Shown: positions 21,817 to 35,643, counted from the stretch's first letter. The stretch is DNA of 64,000 nucleotides from Megaleporinus macrocephalus (GCA_021613375.1 CM038715.1:2858378-2922377); one strand, 5' to 3'. Numbers and translations: made by a program. The notes: generated by a model not told the origin, from the sequence alone.

Positions 21817-21820
21817 ATAG
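21181..21820. repeat. polypurine block ending in (AAAT)n
   Basis: About 640 bp almost entirely A and G on the plus strand, built from AAAG, AGAAAG and AATAAAG words with internal semi-duplications (GAATGCATGA near 21388, 21541 and 21741). It ends in a clean AAAT run at 21763-21819. The open frames on the minus strand (Phe/Leu/Ser-rich, up to 165 codons) are composition artefacts. Confidence 0.93.
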
Positions 21821-22882
21821 AGAGATGCCGTGTAGCTGGGCTCTAGCTGTGGCTGGAGGACCCTCATAACCCAGTTAGCGTTCACACTGATACACTACAG
21901 ATTACCTGCAGTAACTCTGTCTGGCCTGCAGGAAACGATGTTGGTGCTGTTAAAGAAGGTGAAATTTATTCTGCAATCGTGGAAAATAGCTGTAACACTG
22001 GAGCGATATGAAAAACGCTCCCTTGATCGAGCGCTTTCTGCGTTTCCCCCCGTTCCTGCCGCCACTCGCTCCGGCAGCCTAACGTATAAAAAAACTGCTT
22101 GAAGTGATGCTTAAAAAACCTACATTTAATGTTTTCACACCCATCTGAACAAACGGTGAGTTAAATATTTGACGCTGGAGAGAGCTGGGGAAAAAAGGGG
22201 GAAAACACAAAAAAAGAAAGAAAGGCAGAAAAAAGAGAAGTTTCCAAGAATCCATCTCCTTAATTTAAATCCTCTGTAAGTTCTGAATGCGAGCTGGGCC
22301 ACATAATACAGACAAATGCAGAGGTCACATTTGTGAGCAATTAGGCAGCATTAAGGCAAAACGCTGTGGATGGGATTTTAATACCAGTGGCATTTCAAAG
22401 TGTCAGAGTCAGAATCAGACACATCTATTACAGCCAAACTCAATGTAACAAACATCCCCCGATTCTATCAACAGTCTCGGCTTTTTTGGCCACCCCTTAA
22501 TACTCCTAACTCCCCTCCTACTCCCCCCTCTCTCTCCCTCTCTCTCTCTTTCTTTCACTTTTACTCGCTCTCTCTTCCTGTCTCTAAATATGCAACCGCT
22601 CGGTGCAGGCAGTCTGTTTAAATACATAAATCACAGCCCAATTCATTTGTCCCAGCGTGTCTGCTCTGCTGCATTTCCCTGAAAAATGGATACTAAGAAA
22701 AAGAGAGAGAGAGAGAGAGAGAGCTGGAGACTGATCAATAATGAAGGTGGAGACGTCCTCTATTTAGGAACTGAAAAGCTTTCTCCATTCCTTCATTCCT
22801 CCAGACTTAACATGCACTCTCAGTGTAGGAGAGGCAGGACACTCGCTTAAACACAGAGAGACACGCTAGCGTGAAGACTTAC
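21821..22882. other. intron with candidate conserved non-coding block
   Basis: 22262-22400 (TAATTTAAATCC, GAGCAATTAGGCAGCATTAA and neighbours) is unique, moderately AT-rich and rich in homeodomain-type TAAT/ATTA cores, the texture of vertebrate conserved non-coding elements. A CT-rich stretch at 22520-22570 and a short (GA)n at 22699-22722 follow. Confidence 0.3.
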
Positions 22883-22963
22883 GAGGAATGGTGACACTGA
22901 AGTGCTGCGCGTCAGATATTAACAGCTTCCTTTTCAGTTCGTTCAAGCCCACTCCTGTAGGAC
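22883..22963 (-). CDS. mpp7: mpp7 exon, GK domain pseudo-P-loop (81 nt)
   Basis: The exon reads (G)[18 protein letters not shown] then QHFSVTIP(H). It starts with GT, completing a Gly codon begun in the upstream exon, and ends with the C of the next His codon: 2 + 26x3 + 1 = 81 nt. G-P-T-G-V-G occupies the position of the guanylate kinase P-loop but lacks the normal GxxGxGK[ST] lysine, in line with MAGUK GK domains not being active kinases. The acceptor is CCGCAG and the donor GTAAGT. Spacing and phases agree with the exons on either side. Confidence 0.95.
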
Positions 22964-23093
22964 CTGCGGACAGATGGACAGACGGAGAGAGAACAGAAGA
23001 AGACTATCATTAAAACAGCATCACTATGTGTCTTCACTAACGCTGACCGTACACTAGAAGACTTTAAAAGACTTCAGGTTTACTACACCAGAG
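22964..23093. other. intron upstream of the 81-nt exon
   Basis: Short unique stretch containing the polypyrimidine region of the acceptor. Confidence 0.5.
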
Positions 23094-23590
23094 CAGGGTT
23101 GATTAATTAGAGTCAGTACGGTCCAGTTAGAGGAGATCTCCTCAGGCCGGTCCAGACCATCATCATCTCTAGCGTGTGTTCTGATTCAGTGGTGTATCCT
23201 GTTTACTGAAGTATCTAGTATCAACATCTCATACCATCAGCTACTGAAACACCAACACACCACACATACCATTCAGTATATTTCAGTATATTTACTGTTT
23301 AAATACTGAACTGAATTAATTATTTATAAACTAATAATAAAGGTTGTTTTCCTCACTTCAAGTACATTAAAAAAACTTAATGCTTTTGAAAGAAGTGCAT
23401 CTTAAAATTCTTATTAATAGAAAAAGTAAATAAAACGTGAACATCTTTCACATTTTAACAGTTTATTTCCGTCTTGTGTTCCTCTCTCACACTTTCTCTT
23501 GTTTAGTGAGAGGAGTGAGCTCTTGGTTGTGTTTAAATTTGGGCTGAGATGGTTTCAGGGCTGTTCTCATATACATCTCCTACTTACCTA
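23094..23590 (-). mobile_element. CACTAATAGGCGG-family hAT-like fragment
   Basis: Begins CAGGGTTGATTAATTAGAGT and runs in reverse through the family's conserved block to about 23580, where a 44-45-bp tandem array replaces the expected other end. Confidence 0.7.
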
Positions 23591-23593
23591 CTA

Positions 23594-23835
23594 CTCAGTA
23601 GTAAATCAGTAGTGAGTGTGGCTAGTATGTCTGAATACTCAGTAGTAAATCAGTAGGCGAGTGTAGCTAGTATGTCTGAATACTCAGTAGTAAATCAGTA
23701 GTGAGTGTGGCTAGTATGTCTGAATACTCAGTAGTAAATCAGTAGGTGAGCGTGGCTAGTATGTCTGAATACTCAGTAGTAAATCAGTAGGCGAGCGTGG
23801 CTAGTATGTCTGAATACCCAGTAGGTATTGAGTAG
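23594..23835. repeat. 44/45-bp minisatellite, about 5 units
   Basis: Unit contains CAGTAGTAAATCAGTAG, GTGTGGCTAGTATGTC and TGAATACT. Units are 44 bp with GTGAGT or 45 bp with GGCGAG. It lies where the hAT copy breaks off. Confidence 0.92.
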
Positions 23836-26250
<2,415 letters not shown>

Positions 26251-26682
26251 CTTAAATAAGCGGAATTGTACTACAGTGTGATAAAAACCCGAGTGTGAAG
26301 TGAGTCTCTCTGTAACTGAGTGAGCATGTGGTCTGTGTGGAAGTTTTGTTCAGTGCTCTTCTTAATAACTGGTTAGTTTTGGGTATGAAGAGACGTGTGT
26401 TACACTCTTTCAGCAGTAAGATGGGCATACTCTATTTTTGGGGGGAGATAAAAATATTTAGTTTTTCTTGTTTAGTCAGTGTTCAGTAAATGATGTTAAG
26501 TTCAGAAATGTTGTGGATCCACTTCTTGTTATTATTAGTGAGACATTTTATCAGTAAATAAAACAGAAAACTTCTAGATATCAGCTCTAAACATCAGCAG
26601 CACATATCGACCATCAGCTGACCCTGACCTCCAAACATCAGCATCAGCTATTCACCGTATTTGGCCACACCCACTTTCAAGC

Positions 26683-26871
26683 GTGTGTTTCTTCCTCCTT
26701 TGTGTTAGAACTTCCGCTCAGCTAACCAAAATGAATACAGGTACATGGGAGGAGACCAGAGAGACAGTAAGAAATTCTAATGGGACAACACTGTCTCCTC
26801 TTAGGTTAATAACACAGTGGGTGGGTGATATGAGAAGGTGGTCTGAGGTTATTAACACAGTGGGTGGGTGA
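26683..26871 (+). pseudogene. upstream part of the captured segment
   Basis: Reads FFLLCVRTSAQLTKMNTGTW then EETRETVRNSNGTTLSP before running into the 43-bp repeat. The counterpart on the minus strand is 13373-13191 with close identity. Start and function unknown. Confidence 0.35.
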
Positions 26872-27236
26872 TATGAGAAGGTGGTCTGAGGTTATTAACA
26901 CTGTGGGTGGGTGATATGAGAAGGTGGTCTGAGGTTATTAACACAGTGGGTGGGTGATATGAGAAGGTGGTCTGAGGTTATTAACACTGTGGGTGGGTGA
27001 TATGAGAAGGTGGTCTGAGGTTATTAACACAGTGGGTGGGTGATATGAGAAGGTGGTCTGAAGTTATTAACACAGTGGGTGGGTGATATGAGAAGGTGGT
27101 CTGAGGTTAATAACACAGTGGGTGGATGATATGAGAAGGTGGTCTGAGGTTAATAACACAGTGGGTGGGTGATATGAGAAGGTGGTCTGAGGTTAATAAC
27201 ACAGTGGGTGGGTGATATGAGAAGGTGGTCTGAGGT
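26805..27236. repeat. 43-bp minisatellite, about 10 units
   Basis: Unit contains TTAACACAGTGGGTGGGTGA and TATGAGAAGGTGGTCTGAGG. The related copy at 13130-13208 has about two units, so the array has expanded at this locus or contracted at the other. The last unit runs directly into the exon fragment. Confidence 0.93.
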
Positions 27237-27390
27237 TACTTATGGAGACATGTTTAATTACTCTGTACTCTCGGAAAGTGTAGATGGTTCAGTAATGAAA
27301 AACTATAAAAGTACTGAAGCATATCAGTACCTGCACAGTGGGAAGGTGGGCGTGTCCTCCTACACACAGACGGTGAGTTTATATTTCTAA
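27208..27390 (+). pseudogene. captured exon fragment, second copy
   Basis: Peptide YGDMFNYSVLSESVDGSVMK then NYKSTEAYQYLHSGKVG, ending at YTQT with a GTGAGT donor, nearly the same as the minus-strand copy at 13162-12980. A second exon-like piece (TDTSASSELHKRDISLDKEA) lies at about 27515-27602 with CACCAG acceptor and GTAAGA donor. No intact gene surrounds it. Confidence 0.45.
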
Positions 27391-27950
27391 AAGCCGGTTA
27401 AACCCAAGTCCAGCAGCTGCCCGAGCCACTCTGCGTGGGTGTTAGTTACAGTCCAGATAGCCTAGCGCGGTGGACACTGATCAGAAAACAGTTACTGAAC
27501 TGATAGACTCACCAGCACCGACACGTCTGCTTCCTCGGAGCTTCATAAGCGAGACATTTCTCTGGATAAGGAAGCTCTGGAGCTGGTTCTCCTCCACAGA
27601 ATGGTAAGAGCAGACATACGGAGGTTTGGGTGGATGTTTTAAATTTAGAGCTTCAGCCAAAGACGCAGGTGGTCTTCTTTGGAAGGTGGCCCCCCAACAC
27701 TCTGATCTTTGTGCTGTGTTTGTAACTCTGTTGTTAAAACCAAGTTTTCATCTTCCTCCAATTACTGACTCCCTCTAACTGAACATATTATTCTAGTCAT
27801 TTTATATGTTTGTTGTCGTTTTGCTTGTAATTAGTATCAACGTATCCGCAAACGCACCAGAAGTTTTAACACAGAGTAAACAAAGACGGTCCCCCCAGTG
27901 TTGTCATGGAAAATAGCGTGAATAGAAAAACCCATACGGGTTGATCTCTA

Positions 27951-28209
27951 TTTGGTACAGTTATGAGAGAATATTAACATCCAAATGAATTAAACACATA
28001 AAATCTTATGAGGCGGAGAGGTGCAGTGCTGTGCTACAAACACAAGTTAAGCAAGAATGGAAGCTGTTTAGATAGATGTGCAATTTATGAAGGTGAGGAA
28101 GCAGGAGGAGCTTGTTTCAGGTGAGAGTCACTGAGAAATGTGGATGATCTGTTTGGGAGCCACAAGATTAGTGTGTGAAGAAGTTCCTGTGTCTGTGAGC
28201 AGTCTGTGA

Positions 28210-28244
<35 letters not shown>

Positions 28245-29390
28245 CTAGCCCCCAGTGTTGATATAGGTGGGAAGTAAATTTACATTTCCTCTTGGCCATA
28301 TCTCAGAGCCACCTGAAGGAGCACATGCAAACACGTTTCTACTAGCGTACGACGGTTTCCACGGACGTTAATCTTCCGAACCCCCCCCCACCCAACCCGG
28401 CCCTGTCCACTGACTTCCAGGACCGCATCGAGAGCAGTTTGCCGGAATGATGGACGGGTCCTGCTCCCTCAACTTTTCACTTCTCCTGTCTCTGGCGTAT
28501 TACAGGGAGCGGGAGGCCCTCCATCATTCATCTACGCAGAAGCTTACACTGTTGCTGATCTACGGCTGCGCGCTTCAGCCCCAGCGGCCCTACACAGCTC
28601 GGAGAGTCTGCTTATGATGTAGCCAACAGTCGGCCAGATACCCCCATATAAAGAGTCTGCGGAGAGCAGAGATCGACCACTCTGGCACGAGGAGCGTCTG
28701 AGAGACTAATAGACGTCTCTTTGTGCATTGTTTAGTCTCCTTTTGTGCTGGAGTTATATTGTAGTGTGTTTTAATGGCTTCTAAACAGTGGCTAACCTTT
28801 CACTATTAAAAACAAGCCTAATAACACCGTAACATGCTTCAGTAATTGTTTTCCGATTGAGATTGTGTGCGTGTGTGGGTTCGGTGTGTGCGAGTATGAC
28901 GCCATTGTCTCACAAACAAGCGTTTGATGTCTTGCTGGGCTGGAAGCGAGTGTGCGAGTGTGTGTGTGTGTGTGTGTATGACTGCACACATGCTCTCTAG
29001 CTGGTGCAGGTTGCAGCAGCAGTAAAAGTGTCAGTGTTGATTAGAGCTCTCATTAGGAGGAGGAGGTCTTTAAAAGCAGACGCTTAATAACTTCCAGGCC
29101 ACGCAGAGAGCAGAGCACATGCAGGCAGGCTTGAGGAGTGCTGCAGCACAGCTGAATAAATGTGGGGGGGGCAGGAACCTGACTTACGGGCGCTACCCTT
29201 CAAATCAGCTTCGCTCGTTCACCCGTGGATCTTTCGGTCTACCACAACAACCCACGGTGTTCCAATCATACTTTAGTAACAGACTGGATACTTTCAGCTA
29301 GCGAGGAATCGGGACGTACACAGAATGTTGGAGTCGATGATAATAGCCAGTAATTAAATGTATTAAACTTTAAAAACCAGTTTACCACTT
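27951..29390. other. intron stretch, largely unique
   Basis: Contains a (GT)n run at 28216-28242, a C9 run at 28381-28389, and a GTGTGT run at 28959-28977. 28400-28640 is GC-rich and non-repetitive. No exon found. Confidence 0.45.
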
Positions 29391-30181
29391 TAAAACCAGT
29401 TTACTCTAAAATCTATAGAACATACGATAACATAGGTCAAGACTTGTAGAAGCTATATGCTTCATTCTTTAGGTTACATAGATAGAGAGGTTAGATTAAT
29501 AAGATGGAAAGTCCTAGTGCTGGACCAATTATTTACAACTTGGAGCCCTTGAATGTCTCAAAATTTAAATTCCAGGTGGTCTCTGACAAGATTTTTTTTT
29601 TTGATTTTATGCTGTCCCTTAGAAGAAAAACAGACAATATATACTCAAGGAAAGGTAATTGTTTAGCAGCTACACCTGCAATCTGAGAGCTTTTATCTTT
29701 GGTATTTTTAATTCAGTACAGCTGAGGTAGATTGGATTAGATTAGATACTTTATTAATCCCAGAGGGAAATTCAAGATCTCCGCATTTAACCCATCCATG
29801 CACTGAAACACTCACATATAAACACACACTCTAGGTGGGCAGCCCCACCACAGCGCCCAGGGAGCAGTCAGGGGTTAGGATGCCTTGCTCAACAGCACTT
29901 CAGAGGCTGGTTCCCTAACCTCCAGCCCTCCAGTGGACCAGCAGGTACTGGTCTGCTGTTGTTTCATAGCCTAGCAGCTGTAACTGTGTCCAGGATACCT
30001 CTTAAAAACTTTACAGACTTGGCACAGCATATTTCATAATGATTGACGTGACACTTGGTGATTAATGCACTCATAATATATTCGATCGTTGTATTGTTTC
30101 ACTATATAAGACTATATATCCTCCATAGCATATAGCATCACACTGACTGCTCCCTGGGTGCTGTGATAGGGCTGCCCACCT

Positions 30182-30222
<41 letters not shown>

Positions 30223-30838
30223 TCAATAAAGCTTCTATCTAAATGCTATGCTGAATTGTTTTTTCTTCTTCTTAAATTTCTTTTGAACTATTTTACTTTT
30301 TTATTATTTGTAAACTCTTACCCTCTTTTTATTTTAATTTCTTACTAATTAAATCTGAACTTTTATCTATTTTTTATTATTATTATTATTTCTACTTTTA
30401 TGTTCACTGTTATTTTTACATTTTCGATAATGTATACTAGTTATTTTCTTCTCAGATTGTTTTCATTTATAGTAATTCAATTTTGTTTTTATTTTCTTTA
30501 TATCAATCCTTGTCCATGTATATGTTGGCTACATTGAAAATGAGAGTTGCCCTCAATGTACATCTGAGCTTAATCAAAGGTTGATTGATTGATTGAATTA
30601 AAATTCCAAACATAAAAGCTCTTAGATTGCAGGTGTATCTGCTGAACTATTACCTTTCCTTGAGTTTGTATTGTCTGTTTTTCTTCTAAGGGACAGCATA
30701 GCATCAAAAGTGTGTTTTTCTTTTTAGAGACCACCTGGAATTTTATAGAACCTAAAGAATGAAGCAGACAGCTTCTTCAAAGTTTTGACCTATGTTACCG
30801 TATGTTCTATAGATTTTAAAGTAAACTGGTTTTAGAGT
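29391..30838. mobile_element. foldback-type element with about 250-320-bp inverted arms
   Basis: The left arm 29391-29715 (AAAACCAGTTTACTCTAAAA ... GCAATCTGAGAGCTTTTATC) is the reverse complement of the right arm 30597-30838 (GATTGCAGGTGTATC ... TTAAAGTAAACTGGTTTTAG) at roughly 85% by eye. Between them are inverted pieces of a fish LINE/SINE-type sequence (29735-29960 and 30130-30240, both with the GGTGGGCAGCCC / GGGCTGCCCACCTAGAGTGT block and a GT tract). The whole interval is therefore close to an imperfect palindrome of 1.45 kb. Confidence 0.75.
30181..30222. repeat. (GT)n microsatellite
   Basis: GT run inside the foldback element. Confidence 0.95.
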
Positions 30839-30840
30839 CT

Positions 30841-32194
30841 TTACATTTACACTCCTTACATTTACACTCCATTATCAGTACTTTCTACTCCTTACATTTA
30901 CACTCCATTATCAGTACTTTCTACTCCTTACATTTACACTCCATTATCTGTACTTTCTACTCCTTACATTTACACTCCATTATCAGTACTTTCTACTCCT
31001 TACATTTACACTCCATTATCAGTACTTTCTACTCCTTACATTTACACTCCATTATCAGTACTTTCTACTCCTTACATTTACACTCCATTATCAGTACTTT
31101 CTACTCCTTACATTTACACTCCATTAACTGTACTTTCTACTCCTTACATTTACACTCCATTATCAGTACTTTCTACTCCTTACATTTACACTCCATTATC
31201 TGTACTTTCTACTCCTTACATTTACACTCCGTTATCAGTACTTTCTACTCCTTACATTTACACTCCGTTATCAGTACTTTCTACTTTTTACATTTACACT
31301 CCATTATCAGTACTTTCTACTCCTTACATTTACACTCCATTATCAGTACTTTCTACTCTTTACATTTACACTCCATTATCAGTACTTTCTACTCCTTACA
31401 TTTACACTCCATTATCAGTACTTTCTACTCCTTACATTTACACTCCATTATCAGTACTTTCTACTCCTTACATTTACACTCCATTATCAGTACTTTCTAC
31501 TCTTTACATTTACACTCCATTATCAGTACTTTCTACTCCTTACATTTACACTCCATTATCAGTACTTTCTACTCCTTACATTTACACTCCATTATCAGTA
31601 CTTTCTACTCCTTACATTTACACTCCATTATCAGTACTTTCTACTCCTTACATTTACACTCCATTATCAGTACTTTCTCCTCCTTACATTTACACTCCAT
31701 TATCAGTACTTTCTACTCCTTACATTTACACTCCATTATCAGTACTTTCTCCTCCTTACATTTACACTCCATTATCAGTACTTTCTACTCCTTACATTTA
31801 CACTCCATTATCAGTACTTTCTACTCTTTACATTTACACTCCATTATCAGTACTTTCTACTCCTTACATTTACACTCCATTATCAGTACTTTCTACTCCT
31901 TACATTTACACTCCATTATCAGTACTTTCTACTCCTTATATTTACACTCCATTATCAGTACTTTCTACTCCTTACATTTACACTCCATTATCAGTACTTT
32001 CTACTCTTTACATTTACACTCCATTATCAGTACTTTCTACTCCTTACATTTACACTCCATTATCAGTACTTTCTACTCCTTACATTTACACTCCATTATC
32101 AGTACTTTCTACTCCTTACATTTACACTCCATTATCAGTACTTTCTACTCCTTACATTTACACTCCATTATCAGTACTTTCTACTCCTTACATT
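30841..32194. repeat. 36-bp minisatellite, about 37 units
   Basis: Unit: CTCCTTACATTTACACTCC followed by ATTATCAGTACTTTCTA. It begins directly at the right edge of the foldback element. The same unit forms the array at 50263-52334. Variation is low (TCTTTACATT, TCTCCTCC, GTTATC and ATCTGT variants). Confidence 0.98.
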
Positions 32195-32708
32195 TTAAAC
32201 ATAGTCTCGTTACTCCTATTTCATTTCAGCTTGTTTTTATTTATGTACATTTACATTCCAGTAAAGATTATTGATAACATGTCTTTGAAGTTTGACTTCA
32301 TTACAATACTTATAGAAACTAGTCATCATATCTTCTGCTCCATGAAACACATGTTAATGTTCAGTAGTAACAGATATGCTTCTTTAATATATTTACATTG
32401 TACTAAACTACATTCATGTTTAATGGGCGTATATGAGCTGAAACAGGAAGCCTAGCGCATCCCAAATTTATCAACATTAACATTTTAATATAACATTATA
32501 GTCATTATGGCTTTTAGAAGAATGGGTTTTTTTGGGGAGGTGGGCTAGTGCACTATAGACCCCTGTGGTGAGGTTTTGTCCTTAATGGTATTATTTTCCT
32601 TACATTACTTTCACTTTTATACTTTAAGTAGTTCTGAAAGCAGTACTTTTACACTTTTAAACCCTAGTATCTATACTTCTACCTGAGTAATGAATGTAAA
32701 TACTTTGA
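32195..32708 (+). mobile_element. right arm of a foldback element, orphaned
   Basis: Matches 52335-52887 closely (TTTAAACATAGTCTCGTTAC, GAGCTGAAACAGGAAGCCTA, ACTTCTACCTGAGTAATGAA). The partner left arm seen at 49797-50168 is absent here; the 36-bp array instead abuts a different foldback element. Confidence 0.8.
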
Positions 32709-34737
32709 ATAGCTTTGGTTAGAGGACAGCTTGGTTCAAAAAGCATGTAAAGGTCTGTTCATAGATATTTTATATTGTATAGAAGTGTAAATATGAAATG
32801 ATGAAATGGCTCAGGGTGGAATGCTGTTATAGATCTCTGGAAATACAGTGTTGTAGTTTGATCCAAGTCAGAATCACATCACCTTTCTTTCTCGTCCAGA
32901 CCATGTTCAATATCTCACCCTGTTACTACCACTGCTAATAGGAGTCCCATCAACCCACATCTCCTCCACCTCAAATCAAACATGGAGAACAAAACAGATC
33001 ATTTGCCCTGTCGAATAATCAGGTTTCAGTTAAAACACTACAGCGGTCTCCGTAAGACGTGTACATGTAAAACTTATTTATGTTGGCTCTTTGATTAATA
33101 TGTATCCAAACAGATAAGATCTTGATTCGTCTGGAAAGTTGTTTGAAATGGATCCTCTGACCACGGGTCATTCATGTTCGGGAAAGCAGAGGGGAATAAG
33201 GATACTCTGTTCAGAGGTGATTTGATTTAATCCTGTTGTCCACAGCCAGCGGTAAACACCTATTGGGACAGGGAATGTTTAATACGAGAGGATACGGTCT
33301 AGATGAATGAGTTTCATTCAAACTTTAAAATGGAGGAGGGAAAACGACCCACGAGGGCCAAGAAAAGCCCAGAGTCGACAGACATCATGTTGGAAACGAA
33401 TGCCAGAACAAAGAAAAAGGAAATATTAAAGAGAGGGTAGAGAGAGAGAGACAGAGAGGAGGATAGACAAAGAAAGAGAGGGGGAAAAAAACGGGAAGTT
33501 AGTTAATAAATGGGTCTGACTTTAAAAATAATGTCTTTTAGAGTCTACATAGCATTCGAGTAAGAGACAGAGAGATGCATTCATCATCTGTAAAACTAAT
33601 GGACATTATAAAATGCAGGATGAAAAAAAGAAAGAGCAATAAAGAGGGAAGAAAGAGGGAAGACAGAACAAAATACAGAGCAGGGAAACCAAAACTTCAC
33701 CTCGGGGGACAGAAAAACAACCCGAAAAGAAAACAAGAGCAAACACACAGCCGACTGGCTCCGGGCTCTTGGTTTCGTCAACTCTGATATTGGCCATGAC
33801 GCCGTCCTCCAAATTATGAAAGTTAATTGAAAATATTTGCATTAGCCTGACCGCAAAATAGAGGCCTAATTGCACGGCCATCGTGACAAGCAGTCGTGGA
33901 AACGACAGGCTAACAAAACAGACCACCACACAAGCATGCACGCACAAACATTTTTTGATGGAACCCATATACTGCATCTCATTCACCAAACCAAGGCCTA
34001 GCTGTGCTACGCTGAACCATGACCCAGTGCAACCTTTCACAAACGAGCTAAATGAAGGATGAAATGGTTCCCTGGACGCGGGCAATATTAATTGTGAGTG
34101 TTGAAAAGTACTTCATGATGTGCACGCTGATAAATGGGGACTGTAGTCTGGGAAAACAGCATGCATGAACGGCTGGGCTTTTAGTTTTGGGTGTTTTTTC
34201 CCTGCGTGACCTGAGTGGAGGTTAGTATAATAGGATTAGGAATATCTCATCACACAGGCCTCGGTTGAAATCTAATTAAACTAATGTCGCACTCTGCACG
34301 CTGAATGGAATACAATCTGACTCACTTGTGCATACATCATCTATAAAATTCTTTTTATGAAACACTTACACTCACTTCTGCTTTACAGTACGTGGGTTTC
34401 CGCTCTTTTATTTATTTATATGTATTTTTTTGTGAATCAATTTTTTCACACGTTCTTTGTCAAGACTTTAGCACTTTGTAAAACTTATTTCTCACAGGGG
34501 TCTCACCTACACCACCCCCTTGGAACTGTGTGTTAACAATTCTTTAGTGAATAATATCACCAAGACAAACGTCTCTACTGAACGAGGGTGACACAAATGA
34601 AGTGCCACAGAAAGAGGAACGAATATCCAGCCAGGGCTTTCGGCTCCAGGGCCCTTAAGAAACTTACAGCTGAGGCTGAACCCCAGAGCAGACACATACC
34701 CTACAGTCCAAACTGAATTTCTCCCTATACTTTTTAG
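32709..34737. other. intron with purine-rich tract and candidate conserved blocks
   Basis: 33420-33500 and 33610-33740 are purine-rich. 33785-33910 (GAAAGTTAATTGAAAATATT, TGCATTAGCCTGACC, AGAGGCCTAATTGCACGGCC) and 34245-34330 (TGAAATCTAATTAAACTAAT) are unique, low in repeat character and rich in ATTA and octamer-like motifs, so they are candidates for conserved enhancers. No exon found. Confidence 0.35.
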
Positions 34738-34880
34738 TAGAGATGGACCGATCAGCGTTTTTGAGGCCGATTCCGATTGCTGATCACCTTTCAGCACGAT
34801 CGGCCGATAGCCGATACCGATTGAGGGCGGGGCTATATACCACAGCAGGGCTACATGTAGTTATTAGTGCAAGCAAGTCC
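34738..34880 (+). mobile_element. fragment of the GATCGGC-rich MITE
   Basis: Begins TAGAGATGGACCGATCAGCG and continues through CGATCGGCCGATAGCCGATA and GGGCTACATGTAGTTATTAG, as at 57895-58015 and 59871-60000. It stops at about 34880, where a hAT-like fragment begins. Confidence 0.7.
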
Positions 34881-34916
34881 TGATCTAAGATTTAAAGTCC
34901 TGGCTGGACCACCTAG

Positions 34917-35284
34917 AGCTCACTTCTCTCACTGAACAAGAGAACACTTTGAGAGGACTACAGGAGAGAGATAAACTATTAAGATGTGAAACTCAGTTAA
35001 CAAGACTAAACATTTTATTTTCTTTTTTATTATAAATATGCATTTTATGACGCACTTTCTTTCAAAAGCATTTTAAACAGTAAATATACTGAAATATACT
35101 GAACGGTATGTGTGGTGTGTTGGTGTTTCAGTAGCTGATGGTATAAGATGCTGATACTAGACTACTTCAGTAAACAGGATACACCACTGAATCAGAACAC
35201 ACGTTAGAGATGATGATGGTCCAGACCTTGGCCTGAGGAGATCTCCTCTAACTGGACCTCACTGACTCTAATTAAATACCCCTG
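34917..35284 (+). mobile_element. CACTAATAGGCGG-family hAT-like fragment
   Basis: Conserved block with GTAGCTGATGGTATAAGATG and terminus AATTAAATACCCCTG. The left end is missing. Confidence 0.7.
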
Positions 35285-35466
35285 CTCTAGGGGTTAAAAA
35301 GATAAACTACTAGGCCAATAAAGTCTGATTCTGAAAACATATGGTAGGATATCTCTGAGGAGTGTGACCCTAGCATAGCAGTAAGAAAATATGCACTGGT
35401 ATCCAAAGAAACAAAAAAAAACCCCAAAAAAAACAACTAATCAATTATCAATGTTGTACTACAGAC

Positions 35467-35643
35467 TAGGGGTGGGCGATATGGCAACACAATTATATCA
35501 CAATATTTAATGGTTTTTGTGATAACGATACTCTTGGCGATATGAAAAAATATTGAATAAAAAACATATTTCAAGAGTACACTACTGCAACAAAAAGAAA
35601 ATTTAATTTTATTATTGCATATGATATGATATGGCACACCCCT
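35467..35643. mobile_element. small MITE, TAGGGGTG ends
   Basis: Left end TAGGGGTGGGCGATATGG and right end GATATGGCACACCCCTA are inverted with respect to each other over 177 bp. A related, less complete piece lies at 35878-35980 (GATGGGTGATATGG ... GATATGACACACCTCTA). The GGGCGATA start recalls the element at 7486. Confidence 0.6.

Larger units (their letters stand above)
26330..27950 (+). mobile_element. composite hAT-like element carrying the captured exon segment
   Basis: 26330-26645 matches 44800-45110 of the hAT element at 44011-45137 (for example TGTTGTGGATCCACTTCTTG and TAAACATCAGCAGCACATAT). The right end is CCCATACGGGTTGATCTCTA, the inverted form of that family's terminus. Between them, 26672-27835 is the inverted relative of 13352-12480. 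The segment has thus been carried by two different hAT-like families or was nested. The left terminus was not found; the (CT)n tract may have replaced it. Confidence 0.6.
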
